Assembly (NCBI RefSeq): GCF_016808095.1
Contig: NC_068975.1
Span: 5,819,501 to 5,883,500, forward strand
Direction of reading: 5' to 3'
DNA from: Vigna angularis
Taxonomy: Eukaryota > Streptophyta > Magnoliopsida > Fabales > Fabaceae
Length of the DNA stretch: 64,000 nucleotides
Shown here: positions 46,709 through 57,037 of the stretch, in pieces
Layout: the number at the start of each line of letters is the position of its first letter
Position numbering within the stretch: the stretch's first letter is position 1
Notes under the pieces: generated by a model
Told to the model about the DNA's origin: nothing
The model's database searches: none
Seen by the model: the letters and a program-made list of their open reading frames with translations, nothing else
Translations under genes and position numbers: made by a program

Positions 46709-49009
46709 CTACATGGCCTTCACCCATTCAGTCATTTCTTTTGCTTCACTGTAAGATCTGGGTTCCTTGTTCCCAGTGACAGTCATAGTGTACTTGAAGT
46801 GTTTCTCTGAAAGGTTATCACAACATAGTGAATCAGAGATGGGATAGGGAGTTTTCAGACCATTTTTAGTAGTTGAGGATTGATTCACCTGGTGGACATA
46901 GTCCTTCAAGTATGTGGGAGTCCTTCTCGGTCTATTAGACCTTCTATTTTCCTGGCTGTTGGGACTACTGTTGGTGCCAGCTCTGTTTTCTTCATTATCT
47001 GAGGGCTGTTCTCCTGGCTGCCCTGTTGCTGCCTGGTCAGCATTGTCGAGTTCATCATGGTTACCATTGCTGGTAGAGTACTGATCTTGTAGGAGATCAG
47101 TCAGGGTATCGACTTTGTCCTTCCCAACATCACAGTGGGCTCTGCTGTCATGATTGTTGCCATGTGGCTCTTTGTAAGGGAAAATGTCCTCATGAAAGAG
47201 GACATTTCTGCTAATAAACAATTCCTTACTGTGTAGATCAAGCACAATGTATCCTTTCACACCATATTTGTATCCTAGAAAAATTCCTTTTCTAGCTCTG
47301 GGGTCAAGCTTGCTTCTGTTATTCTCTAGAGTGGAGGCAAAACATAAACAACCAAAGGTTATGAGATCTAAAAAGGTGGGAGGTAGTTTGTAGAGAATTT
47401 CATGAGGTGTTTTGTGGTTGAGAGTGGCAGTAGGCAATCTGTTTATCAGATAAACAGCATGGCCAACAGAATAAGACCAGTAAGCATTAGGAATACTGGA
47501 TTGGAAGAGAAGACCACGGGTTACATTCAGAATATGTTGGTGCTTCCTTTCAACAACAGAATTCTGTTCCGGGGTTTCAACACAACTTTTTTGGTGGTTA
47601 ATTCCATGCACATTATAAAAATCCACACAATTAAATTCAGGGCCATTATCAGATCTTATAGTTTTGATTAGTTTGTGAAACTGATTTTTGATTTTAATAA
47701 CAAAATTCTGCAACAGTTCTCTAGTTTGGCCCTTATTATTCATGAGAAAAATCCAAGTGTGTCTACTGTAATCATCAACTATGGTTAGAAAATACTTATG
47801 ACCATGGACAGAAAGAGTATTAAGGGGACCCCATATATCACAATGTACAATTTCAAAGCAATTAGTAGTAGCAGAAACACTTTTAAAGAAGGGTAATTTT
47901 CGCTGCTTAGCATAGTGGCAAGTTTCACAAACAGTATTAGTATCATCTTTAACATAAGGAAAAATGTCACATATATGTTTCATAACCTTGTCACCTGGAT
48001 GGCCCAGTCTACAGTGCCACAGGTTTACATTAAGGTTCTTAAAAGAAAAAACAGTTTTAGCAGTGTATCTTTGATCAGATTTAGGAAGAGCTTGTAGGTA
48101 ATAGAGGCCCTTCCAAGAATTAGCACATCCAATCATCTTCAATGTATGGTTCTCCTTTATCTGACAAGTCTTAGAGGAAAAAATTAGACTGCAGTCCAAG
48201 TCCTTAGTGAGGCTTTGGACAGATATCAAATTAAAACAGAATTCAGGGATGTAAAGAACATTAAAAATAACAAAACTTTTTGAAAAATATACGGTTCCAG
48301 CATGCTCAGCAGTTAGAACTGTATTATTTGGTAGTTTCACAGAGATAGGTTTAATTTTATAAAAGGTTACAAAATTTGCCCTATCATGTGTTACATGATC
48401 TGTGGCACCAGTGTCTATTATCCATGAAAAGTTACCTTGTTTATGTTCAGTGTCTCCCCTTTGGACTTGATTGACTTTGTGAGAAGGTTCATCAATCTTG
48501 TCCATCATCCTGAGGAGCTTTTGCATCTGTTCAGCTGTGAATGAGCTGAAAACATTTCCATTATTGGTCTGTTGTGTACTTTGAATCCCTTCTGTCTCGG
48601 TGCTGTTCTGGCAGGCATTTGCAGTGCCCCAGTCAGTCCTCTTGTCCTGATTGTTGTCCCCTTTCTTATACCAAGGAGGGTATCCGTGCTTAGAGTAACA
48701 CTCATCCACGGTGTGGTTCATCTTGTTGCAAAAGGAGCATTGCTTTCCATAGTTAGGATTTCTACCCCTTCCTCTCCCTTGGGCACGAGAACCAGAGCCT
48801 CTTCCCTGGCCCTTCCATTGACTGTTTTTATCACTAGCATTGGCTAGAACCTTGACTTCGGGAGAGCTATTTTTCTCTTGTCTCTCTTGTTGCATAATGA
48901 GAGAAAAGACACGGTTGACATTGGGTAGAGGATCCATTAAAAGAATTTGTGTCCTGACAGTGTTGTAGGAATCATTTAGCCCTTTCAAGAAGCATATCAC
49001 ATGCTCCAT
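46709..49009 (-). CDS. pol: copia gag C-terminus, protease and integrase
   Basis: A 766-aa open frame. The gag end carries a zinc knuckle at residues 91-104 (CSFCNKMNHTVDEC). Protease active site WIIDTGATDHV is at about 196-206, with D199. Integrase starts with the GAG_pre-integrase block (LWHCRLGHPGDK, 330-341) and CETC (361-364). The catalytic triad is D391 (HCDIWGP), D454 (RSDNGPEF) and E487 (VVERKH). It then runs into a variable linker and SEAKEMTEWVKAM, where a TAG at 46709-46711 stops it just before RT. The gag start is in the next frame entry, separated by a TAG at 49151-49153. Confidence 0.92.
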   Translation of the reverse strand: MEHVICFLKGLNDSYNTVRTQILLMDPLPNVNRVFSLIMQQERQEKNSSPEVKVLANASDKNSQWKGQGRGSGSRAQGRGRGRNPNYGKQCSFCNKMNHTVDECYSKHGYPPWYKKGDNNQDKRTDWGTANACQNSTETEGIQSTQQTNNGNVFSSFTAEQMQKLLRMMDKIDEPSHKVNQVQRGDTEHKQGNFSWIIDTGATDHVTHDRANFVTFYKIKPISVKLPNNTVLTAEHAGTVYFSKSFVIFNVLYIPEFCFNLISVQSLTKDLDCSLIFSSKTCQIKENHTLKMIGCANSWKGLYYLQALPKSDQRYTAKTVFSFKNLNVNLWHCRLGHPGDKVMKHICDIFPYVKDDTNTVCETCHYAKQRKLPFFKSVSATTNCFEIVHCDIWGPLNTLSVHGHKYFLTIVDDYSRHTWIFLMNNKGQTRELLQNFVIKIKNQFHKLIKTIRSDNGPEFNCVDFYNVHGINHQKSCVETPEQNSVVERKHQHILNVTRGLLFQSSIPNAYWSYSVGHAVYLINRLPTATLNHKTPHEILYKLPPTFLDLITFGCLCFASTLENNRSKLDPRARKGIFLGYKYGVKGYIVLDLHSKELFISRNVLFHEDIFPYKEPHGNNHDSRAHCDVGKDKVDTLTDLLQDQYSTSNGNHDELDNADQAATGQPGEQPSDNEENRAGTNSSPNSQENRRSNRPRRTPTYLKDYVHQVNQSSTTKNGLKTPYPISDSLCCDNLSEKHFKYTMTVTGNKEPRSYSEAKEMTEWVKAM

Positions 49010-49150
49010 TTCCCTGTACTTTAAGGAGATCTTAGAGAGATCACAGCTGCACTGAACCTTACAGGTGCAAGTGGGTATGGGTCTTAGAAACTCCAGCTCT
49101 TCCCATAGAATTTTAAGATCAGTGAAAAACTGACTTACTCCTCTCTCTCC

Positions 49151-49675
49151 CTATTTGATAGAGTGTATGTCTTGCAGTAAGTCTGAGATCTTGAAATAGT
49201 CTCCTTTGGAGAACCGTTCTTTTAGTTCATCCCACAATTCCTTGGCCTCTTCAATGTATATGACGCTCTCAACAATCTGTGGAGAGAGGGTCTTGGTTAT
49301 CCAAGAAAGTATCATCACATTACATCTTTCCCATGCATCAAACAATACATCTGTTTTTAGGGGTTTCTTTATGGACCCATAAATGAATTTGGTCTTATTC
49401 TTGGAGAGTAAGGCTCTTCTCATACTTCTGCTCCATGAGGAGTAATTGTTCTCATTTAGAGTTTGTGTAATGAGGGTGAGGCCCGGGTTCTCACCTAGAT
49501 GTAGGTAGTAAGGGCTGGACGGGTTACAAGACTGATCAGTTTGTTCCATAAGGAAAGTTTGCAAGAAACTGGCCAAGAAGATACCAAGAAATGAATCAGA
49601 GGCAACGGAAACAGAGCAAGCACTAGACCTGCTCTGATACCATTTTAGGATTGGCCCAGCACTGTGTAAACACAC
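49151..49675 (-). CDS. gag: copia gag N-terminal part
   Basis: The frame is 174 aa. The likely true start is the internal methionine at MEQTDQSCNPS, since the residues before it overlap the primer-binding region. It has the retrotransposon-gag motif set: LGENPGLTLITQTLNENNYSSW, NKTKFIYGS, WERCNVMILSWI, ELWDELKERFSKGD. A TAG at 49151-49153 after LLQDIHSIK truncates it, where related elements continue in frame. Confidence 0.85.
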   Translation of the reverse strand: MCLHSAGPILKWYQSRSSACSVSVASDSFLGIFLASFLQTFLMEQTDQSCNPSSPYYLHLGENPGLTLITQTLNENNYSSWSRSMRRALLSKNKTKFIYGSIKKPLKTDVLFDAWERCNVMILSWITKTLSPQIVESVIYIEEAKELWDELKERFSKGDYFKISDLLQDIHSIK

Positions 49676-50111
49676 ACACGGCCCAGCCCACTATGACTCA
49701 TACGTTGTAAACGTATGGGTAGTACTCCAGCCACGCAAGCATCGTCAGAATGGTGTGAGATGAGAAAGAACAGAGCAAAAGGGAGAACTCTCCAGGCGAT
49801 GAAGCTCCGGGTCTCCAGTGTAGATCAACGGCGGAGGAGACGGCGGTTGACGACGACGGAGAAGAGAAAAATGAAGAGCACAACACGAGAGGTAAGAAAA
49901 ACGTTCTCTTTTCTTATATGAATTTATTCTTTCTAGTATATTGAAACTGTAAAACTGTATATGGTTTCTTACACTGATCAGAGCGGAAGAGCTCTATTTA
50001 TAGAGCTCTGTTAACAAACCATTAAAAGCTAAAAACTAACATAACAGAAAACATTAAATACAAGATTGTTGTCTTCTTCTGACAGTAAGGAATCAAACTT
50101 GATTCCTAATA
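49643..50111 (-). repeat. 5' LTR of the copia element (469 bp)
   Basis: Partner of 44754-45222. The primer-binding site lies immediately to its left on the plus map. Confidence 0.95.
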
Positions 50112-50620
50112 ATTATTATATAAAAAATAGGCCTTTGGCACCTCTCCAAATAAACAAAAAATAAAGGAGGCAGCAAGTTAAATCAAAATGATGGTACATA
50201 GTTGAGTGAAAAAAAATAGTTATAGCTTAACAGTGTAATCAGTTCAACATGCATGACAGATAAAGCTGCCTAGAGAAAATTGAGGACAAAAAAATATATG
50301 ATTAAGATATTTATTTTTAAATTTCAATAACTTAAGACCATGATTTTTTTAAAAAAATTAAATTTAATGAATGTATCCATGTGACTACTCCCCAACCTCA
50401 AACAGTTCACAGATCAACCACTGAACATTTTTTTATTAATTGCAATAACCCATCCTCAACTTTTGTTTTCTGTTTTCCAAAAACTAAGTCACAAAATTTA
50501 TACAACCTGAAAATATTTAAACAAATTTTTGTTGGTTCATTAGCTTTAGAATTTGTCTTTGATACGGTCAGTAGAAAATGTCCAAAGTCAAATACGTGTA
50601 TAGAAGGAGATACAAGTGTG
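50112..50620. other. Spacer between two copia elements
   Basis: AT-rich, no gene recognised. It may be part of the element or host DNA that both insertions hit. The 88-aa frame at 50381-50647 has no family support. Confidence 0.4.
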
Positions 50621-50838
50621 ATGCATGTAAGAGAATGCAGAGAATGAAATTCTGATAAGAGATATCAGAACAGAAGATGAACACGTAAAAATAAGACTTG
50701 TATGCATTGAAGTACATTAAGTATGTGGTATAACAGAGTTTTATAACAAAAGAAAATAACAGAATAAACTGTATAATAGCTTGAGTTAAAAAACACCTAA
50801 CATTCCTTCCTAAATCAAGTTGTCCAGAGATGACACTC

Positions 50839-51132
50839 CTATCTCTTTTCTAAGAAATTCAATTCTATCAGTCTTGAGTGGTTTGTGAAAAGATCTCCAA
50901 GTTGTAAGTCAGTTTTGTAGTAGATCAACTCAATTCTTCCTTTGGTTACCATGTCACGCAGAAAATGATACTTTACCTCAATATGCTTACTCCTCCCATG
51001 GCTAACAGGATTTTTAGCCAAGTTTATGGCAGAAGTGTTGTCCATTTTTAACAACACTGGACTTTCTTCAACTATCCCTAATTCCTTCATTAGTTCTTTT
51101 AACCAAACCCCTTTTGACAGGCTGCATGGCAC
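50839..51132 (-). pseudogene. Tork-like RNaseH C-terminal end
   Basis: The frame reads WLKELMKELGI, LLKMDNTSAINLAKN and HIEVKYHFLRDMV, the normal end of copia RNaseH. It is out of frame with the preceding RT piece near 51110. Confidence 0.85.
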
Positions 51133-51779
51133 TTAGCTATGTATTCTGCTTCGCAGCTAGATAGAGCAACAACATTATGCTTCCTAGAGCTCCATGAAAC
51201 AGGTGCTTTATTGAAGAAGAATATGTTCCCAGACGTACTTTTCCTTTCAACAAGATCTTCACCGTAGTCAGAATCTGCATAGCCAACAAATTTCAGTTCA
51301 TCCTCACGCAAACCATATGGAAACAAGATTCCATAGTTAGTTGTCCCTTTGACGTATCTTAATATCTTCTTGGCAGCCAACATATGACTCTTCTTTGGAT
51401 TTCCCATGAAACGACTTAGCAGGCCTACACTGAACATCAAGTCTGGCCTACTATTGCATAAAAATCGTAATGAGCCAATAACATGTTTGAAGATCGTTTC
51501 ATTCACTCCTTCTTCAGTCTCATCTAGCTTCAACTTGGCATTCACTTCGAGGGGGCTTCTAACATCATTGCATAATGCCATCTTGAACCTTTCCAACAAC
51601 TCTTTCATGTATCTTTGCTGGTACATCAACAACCTTGCTGCTGTCTGAGTAAATTCCATGCCCAAGAAGTAATTAAGCTTCCCGAGATCAGTCATTTCGA
51701 ATTCAGATTCCATCATTTGCTTGAACTCGTCTATCTCCTTTAGGCTTGAGCCAGTTATCAACAAATCATCTATGTACAA
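51099..51779 (-). CDS. pol: Tork-like RT C-terminal half and RNaseH start
   Basis: A 226-aa frame starts in the RT active site (YIDDLLITGSSL), then LGKLNYFLGMEF, a connection region, and RNaseH (GYADSDYGED, SSCEAEYIAKC). A TGA stop two codons before YIDD (51780-51782) separates it from the rest of RT. Confidence 0.88.
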   Translation of the reverse strand: MYIDDLLITGSSLKEIDEFKQMMESEFEMTDLGKLNYFLGMEFTQTAARLLMYQQRYMKELLERFKMALCNDVRSPLEVNAKLKLDETEEGVNETIFKHVIGSLRFLCNSRPDLMFSVGLLSRFMGNPKKSHMLAAKKILRYVKGTTNYGILFPYGLREDELKFVGYADSDYGEDLVERKSTSGNIFFFNKAPVSWSSRKHNVVALSSCEAEYIAKCHAACQKGFG

Positions 51780-52265
51780 TCAGACAATCATCTTGTTTCC
51801 ATCAGTGCTCTCCTTTATGTACACACCATGCTCCACAACACAACATTTAAACCCGTGATCAATGAAAAACCCGTCAATCCTCCTCTTCCATGCCCTTGGA
51901 GCTTGCCGCAAGCCATAGAGAGCCTTATGAAGCTTGTACACTTGCTGTTTCTTATTCCCGCTGTTAAATCCTGGAGGTTGTTGAACATAGACTTCCTCCT
52001 CCAATGGTCCATGCAAGAACGCAGATTTAACATCAAGTTGAATCAAAGACCATCTTTTAGCACAGACAATAGCAATTACAACATGAATTGTTTCTAACCT
52101 TGCTACGGGAGCGAACACCTCTGTGAAATCAACTCCTTGTCTTTGCAAAAATCCTGTTGCCACAAGCCTAGCCTTGTGCTTTAAAACCGTGCCATCTGGA
52201 TTCAGCTTTCGCTTGAAAACCCACTTCAATCCAATGTAGTGCTTTCCATGTCTCAGATCGACCAA
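51780..52265 (-). CDS. pol: Tork-like RT N-terminal half
   Basis: The 161-aa frame has KWVFKRKLNPDGTVLKHKARLV, then GVDFTEVFAPVARLET, the first catalytic aspartate in QLDVKSAFLHG, VQQPPGF and KALYGLRQAPRAW. It ends at the TGA next to the active site. Confidence 0.88.
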   Translation of the reverse strand: MVDLRHGKHYIGLKWVFKRKLNPDGTVLKHKARLVATGFLQRQGVDFTEVFAPVARLETIHVVIAIVCAKRWSLIQLDVKSAFLHGPLEEEVYVQQPPGFNSGNKKQQVYKLHKALYGLRQAPRAWKRRIDGFFIDHGFKCCVVEHGVYIKESTDGNKMIV

Positions 52266-53234
52266 ACTTCACTTTTTATTCTTCTCGATGGATTTGAGTT
52301 CTTCAATAATGGCCTCCTTCCATTCGGTTTCTGCCAAAGTTTCATCTACATCTATTGGTTCAGTTCCATCCATTAACGCCATGTGAACCAGGTCACCTTC
52401 ATCACTCACACCAGTATTTGTATATAACTCGTAATCAGAAAATCTGGGTGGTCTTGTAGACTGTCTTCTAGGTCTCCTTTGTGTATTATCACTATCTGTA
52501 TTGCTCTCAGCACCATCAACAATTTTCCCATCAGTTGCATCTCATATTTCAGTCACCACCGATACCTTCTTGATATTGGTCTGCCCTTTCTCCCAATTCC
52601 AACTCTCATCTTCTAGAATTATTACATATCTGCTGATTACCATTCTGCCTTTGGTAGGGTCGTAGAGCTTATATGCCCCTGTCGGATGATATCCAATTAG
52701 AACCATCGTCTCTCCTTTATCTTCAAGCTTTGATCTTCTTTGATATGCAATGTGACTAAAGACCAAAGATCCAAACACTCTAAAATGATTCATAGTAGGT
52801 TTCGTACCTGTCCACGCCTTGAGTGGAACCTTGCCTGTGAGTCTCTTACTTGGACACCTATTCAATATATGAACAGTTGTTGACATAGCTTCGCCCTAGA
52901 GATTTCGTGGCCAATTCTTCTCACACAGCAAACACCTGGCCATGTTCATAATTTTCCTATTTCTCCTCTCTGCCAAGCCATTGTGTTGCGGAGTGTATGG
53001 CGCTGTTACTTCGTGAGTGACTCCGCTGTCTTAACAGAATTGCTCAAATGCATGAGACGTATACTCACCCCTTCCATCGGTTCTAAGTATCTTAATAGTT
53101 TTTCCACTCTCTGTTTCTACCTTAATCTTGAACCTCTTGAATATCTCAAGTGCTTCACTCTTCAGCTGTATCAGAAACACCTAAACCATTCTACTAAACT
53201 CGTCAACAAAGGTGATAAAATACCTATTTCCAGC

Positions 53235-54875
53235 TATGAGAAATAGAGAAGATTTGGAGAAAATATCCCTTGTGTGTTTAGCATACACATAGGGTAGTTT
53301 ATTTATATTGTAAGATATGGGCCAATGCCCTTAATACAGAATAGACTAAGCCCAAATAACAGAAACACACATCTTAACATCTAACACTCCTCCTCAAGCT
53401 GGAGCATATAAATCATATGTTCCAAGCTTGTTACAAAGATAATCAATTCTAGGTCCTCGTAAGGACTTAGAGAATATGTCTGCCAACTGGTTGCTTGAGT
53501 TTACAAACTCAGTCTTGATATCTCCGGATATGATTTTTTTCTCGAATGAAATGACAATCAACTTCAATGTGTTTGGTTCTCTCATGGAAGACAGGGTTAG
53601 AGCTAATATGGAGAGCAGCTTGATTATCACATATAAGTATCATGTGAGTGACATCTCCAAATTTCAATTCACTAAGCAATTGTTTAAGCCACACAAGCTC
53701 GCAAGTAGCTGATGTGATAGCTCTATATTCTGCTTCTGCACTGGATCTTGCCACAACACTTTGCTTCTTACTTTTCCAAGATATCAGGTTGCTACCAATA
53801 GAGACACAATATCCAGAAGTAGACCTCCTATCAGAAGGGGAACCAGCCCAATCAGCATCTGAATAACAAACGATTTTTGTATCGTTGTTAGGGCCATATA
53901 GCAAACCTTTTCCAGGTGATCTTTTAATATACTTCAGTATGCGAACAACTGCATCCCAATGGTCTTCACATGGGGAGTTTAGAAATTGACTCACCACACT
54001 AACTATGAAGGAAATGTTAGGACGCGTAACAATAAGATAGTTTAATTTACCAACTAGTCTTTTGTACCGTTCAGGATCTGAGAAAGGCTCCCCCTGATTT
54101 GGTAGGAGTTTGATGTTAGGGTCCATAGGTGTCTCAACAGATTTACAATTCATTAACCATGTTTCCTCCAAGATGTCTAACGCATACTTCCTCTGAGATA
54201 TGACAATACCATCATTGGATTGTGCTACTTCAATACCCAAAAAGTACTGGAGTTTGCCAAGATCTTTGGTTTGGAAATGATGACAAAGGTGTTGTTTCAT
54301 CTGAGAGATGCCAAGATAGTCGCTTCCTGTGAGAACAATATCATCGACATACACTATTAAGTAGATACATCCATCACTCGAGTGGCGATAGAACACTGAA
54401 TGATCCGCTTCATTGCGCGACATACCAAATTGTTGAACAACACAACTGAATTTACCAAACCAGGCCCGAGGAGACTGTTTTAGGCCATATAAGGATTTGC
54501 GAAGACGACATACCAATCCAGATGACTCCCCCTGAGCAACAAAGCCAGGCGGTTGCTCCATATAAATTTCTTCATGCAAATCACCATTGAGGAAAGCATT
54601 TTTGACATCAAGTTGGTAAAGAGGCCATTGTCGAAGAGCGGCCATGGAAATGAATAGGCGAACAAAGGTCATTTTTCGTCACTGGAGAAAAAGTATCACC
54701 ATAATCCAAACCAAAAATCTGTGTATGAGAAATTGAGAAGATTGGGAGAAAATATCCCTTGTGTGTTTAGCATACACATAGGGTAGTTTATTTATATTGT
54801 AAGATATGGGCCAATGCCCTTAATACAGAATAGACTAAGCCCAAATAACAGAAACACACATCTTAACATCTAACA
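53235..54875 (-). mobile_element. RT-RNaseH-only copia derivative nested in integrase
   Basis: LTRs of 150 bp lie at 53237-53386 and 54726-54875 and differ at two positions by my count. The TSD CCAGC is at 53230-53234 and 54876-54880, with two extra bases TA on the left. The polypurine tract CTTGAGGAGGAG (minus strand) abuts the 53386 LTR. The other LTR is joined directly to RT coding sequence (YTQIFGLDYGDTF). There is therefore no primer-binding site, gag, protease or integrase. The host frame STLAG is continuous with NRYF across the insertion. Confidence 0.93.
53394..54672 (-). CDS. pol: RT and RNaseH of the nested copia derivative
   Basis: The main 387-aa frame (53509-54672) has the first RT aspartate at residue 22 (QLDVKNAFLNG), LYGLKQSPRAW (61-71) and YVDD at 108-111. 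RNaseH carries CYSDADWAGSP, SSAEAEYRAI and HERTKHIEVDCHFIREK. A frameshift near 53540 moves the last part (EFVNSSNQLADIFSKSLRG) to a second frame at 53394-53630. The RT N-terminus continues upstream without a methionine to the LTR. The domains look good, but one frameshift breaks the end. Confidence 0.9.
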
Positions 54876-55105
54876 CCAGCCAAGGTCGACACTTCCATAG
54901 GGCCACATATATCGGAGTGCACCACATCAAGACATCCTTTGGATCTCATCTCCAGTCTCGCTTGAAACAGTTTTCTACTTTGTTTTCCTACAATGCATGA
55001 TTCACATACGTTTTTTGGTATACTGATTTCTGATATTCCAGAAACCATACCTTTTTCACTTAGCTGCCTTAGATCTTTAAAGTTTAGATAGCCAAACCTT
55101 AAGTG

Positions 55106-55567
55106 TCATTTCCAGGTCTCATCATCCTTTACAGTAGACAAACAATGCCAGCTTCCTACTGCATCCATACACACTTGAAACGTTCGATTTTTAGAGATCT
55201 TGCTTCTTAAGATCAGCACTTTATTTTTGTCAAACACTTCTACTTGATCACGACCTCCCATAACAACTGTAAATCCTTTCTCAACAAGTTGTCCAAGACT
55301 TAGCAGATTGCATTTCATTGCTAGCACTAGTAGAACATCTTCTATGATAGCATGTGAGCCGTCTTTTCTCCGTATAACCACATTTCCCATTCCTTCTAAC
55401 TGGAGTGTGTTGTTATCTGCGAATCTGACCCTACTCTTCTTTGATTCATCTAATCTGACCAACCACTCCTTGTTGCATGTCATGTGATTTGAGCACCCCG
55501 AGTCCAAATACCACGATTTGATAAATGAATGTGAATTATCAGTTGTTGTTGTCACCATCAGCGTCAA
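55106..55567 (-). CDS. Tork-like protease and pre-integrase region
   Basis: A 153-aa frame with the protease active site SWYLDSGCSNHMT, then CNLLSLGQLVEKG and SWHC of the pre-integrase zinc block. It stops after KDDETWK before RFGYLNFKDL. Confidence 0.85.
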   Translation of the reverse strand: MTLMVTTTTDNSHSFIKSWYLDSGCSNHMTCNKEWLVRLDESKKSRVRFADNNTLQLEGMGNVVIRRKDGSHAIIEDVLLVLAMKCNLLSLGQLVEKGFTVVMGGRDQVEVFDKNKVLILRSKISKNRTFQVCMDAVGSWHCLSTVKDDETWK

Positions 55568-55572
55568 TGGTT

Positions 55573-56436
55573 CTAAGTCAGAATCCTCTTGAGTTTCTTC
55601 TTCATGTTCTTTTCAAAGCCACTCTTGCCTTCAGAAAATTCAACTTTTTCATCTTGCTCATTTACATTGTTCTCATTTTTCCATTTTCCTCTTGTTGGTT
55701 TTCCTTTCCACTTCTTGAACTTCTTTTTCTCTTCACTTCTGACATGTAGTGCCTTGAGTGCTTGCTCATCATTCTTGATTGGATTTCGGTCTACCAATCT
55801 CATTTCATGTGCCTCTAAGGAACTTTGTAGTTCCTCAATCTTCATCTTCTCTGTATCTTTTGATTCTTCAATAGCAACAACAATGTAATCGAACCGTTGA
55901 GGTAGAGACCGCATAATCTTCTCTACTATCATGAAATCACTAATGGACTCGCCACATCTCTTCATCTGATTGGTAATACTCAGGATTCTAGTGAAGTAAT
56001 CACTAACCTTATCACTGTCCTCCATTTGTGCCAGTTCGAATTGTCTCCGCAGCATCTGGAGTTTCACCTTTCTTATTTTCTCTCCTCCAGAATGACATCA
56101 TACCAATATCTCCCATGCTTCTCTAGCCGTAGACACATTTTGTATCTTCTCAAAATGCATATCATCCACACATTGGTGAATGATCAGCAAGGCTTTATCG
56201 TCTTTCTTTCTTAGTATCTCCTTCTGATCATCTGAACCACGAAAATCATTCACGGAATTAGCTCCTTCTACCACGCTGCTAACATCTTGAACGCGAAACA
56301 ACACGCGCATTTGCGTACTCCACCTACTCCAATTCTTGTCGGTGAGTACAAAAAGGTTTGTCGTAGAAAAGTCAGCCATGATCCACCCATCTTCTCTGCT
56401 CAAGAACTGCTTTCTTGATCGTTCTAAACCACACAC
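55573..56436 (-). CDS. gag: Tork-like gag
   Basis: Two frames (56098-56436 and 55573-56067) read MADFSTTNLFVLTDKNWSRW, LLIIHQCVDDMHFEKIQNV and AREAWEIL, then after a stop LQMLRRQFELAQMEDSDKVSDY, EKIMRSLPQRFDYI, and a lysine-rich basic end. A zinc knuckle was not seen. The frame breaks where it would be expected. Confidence 0.85.
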
Positions 56437-56686
56437 AACCAGCCGAAATGTATTCGGAAAGGATACCCCTTAGGTCCTCTTTCAACCTGGGCTCTAATAC
56501 CATTGTAAGAGAATGTAGAGAATGAAATACTGATAGGAGATATCAGAACAGAAGATGAACACGTAAAAATAAGACTTGTATGTATTGAAGTACATTAAGT
56601 ATGTGGTATAACAGAGTTTTATAGCAAAAGAAAATAACAGAATAAACTGTATAACAGCTTGAGTTAAAAGAACACCTAACAATGCA

Positions 56687-56983
56687 ACTAATCAAAATTC
56701 GGGAGGAGAGAAATAATAGAAATTACACAGTTGGCAGCTTGGAATATGCATCGCATGAAGTTAGTTACAAAAGAAAAATGCTTATAAGAAAGGGAGTAGG
56801 GAAGAGGGAGGGGAGGACAATGGGCTATGGAATGGACCATAATTTTGGGTTTTCTTTGTCTATGTGATATTTCTTAATACAATAATAGAATTGGTCTTGA
56901 ATCACGTTGATTAGACCAAATTTCATAATATAATTTGTATTCCTTTTGTCTTTTGTATTAACTTCATTGTTGATTTTGATCAA
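56687..56983 (+). mobile_element. Probable 3' part of a gypsy 5' LTR
   Basis: The sequence ends TTTTGATCA, two bases before a primer-binding site (TGGCATCAGAGCTC, 56984 on). The start is unclear because the Tork-like element inserted at 56682. Confidence 0.5.
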
Positions 56984-57037
56984 CTGGCATCAGAGCTCTT
57001 GATCCCAGGAGCTTGAATAGTTGTCACACGATCTATA

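Larger units (their letters stand above)
44754..50111 (-). mobile_element. Nearly complete Ty1/copia element (RE1/TNT1-type), minus strand
   Basis: LTRs of 469 bp each lie at 44754-45222 and 49643-50111. They differ at eight positions by my count (about 1.7%), so the insertion is recent. The primer-binding site (minus strand TGGTATCAGAGC) abuts the right LTR at 49631-49642. A polypurine tract (minus strand CTTGAGGGGAGG) abuts the left one. Gag, protease, integrase, RT and RNaseH are all present in copia order. I could not find a clean TSD. Four lesions in the coding region (see the CDS entries) make it defective. Confidence 0.95.
52266..55048 (-). pseudogene. Tork-like integrase, split by a nested element
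   Basis: From right to left: SCIVGKQSRKLF and the first aspartate HSDICGPMEVSTLAG (54863-55048), then the insert, then NRYFITFVDEFSRM, RTDGRGEYTS and the third residue in [11 protein letters not shown] (52880-53230), then the 114-aa frame 52542-52886 (FGSLVFSHIAYQRRSKL, GYHPTGAYKLYDP). At least three internal stops are present, besides the insertion. Confidence 0.85.
50626..56681 (-). mobile_element. Tork-like Ty1/copia element, minus strand, with nested insert
   Basis: LTRs of 177 and 178 bp (50626-50802 and 56504-56681) begin TGTAAGAGAATG and end CACCTAACA on the plus strand. They differ by about six substitutions and one indel. The perfect TSD ATGCA is at 50621-50625 and 56682-56686. The primer-binding site (minus strand TGGTATTAGAGCCC) abuts the right LTR. 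The coding region contains all copia domains but has many stops. A second element (53235-54875) sits in the integrase. Without the insert the element would be about 4.4 kb. Confidence 0.95.
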
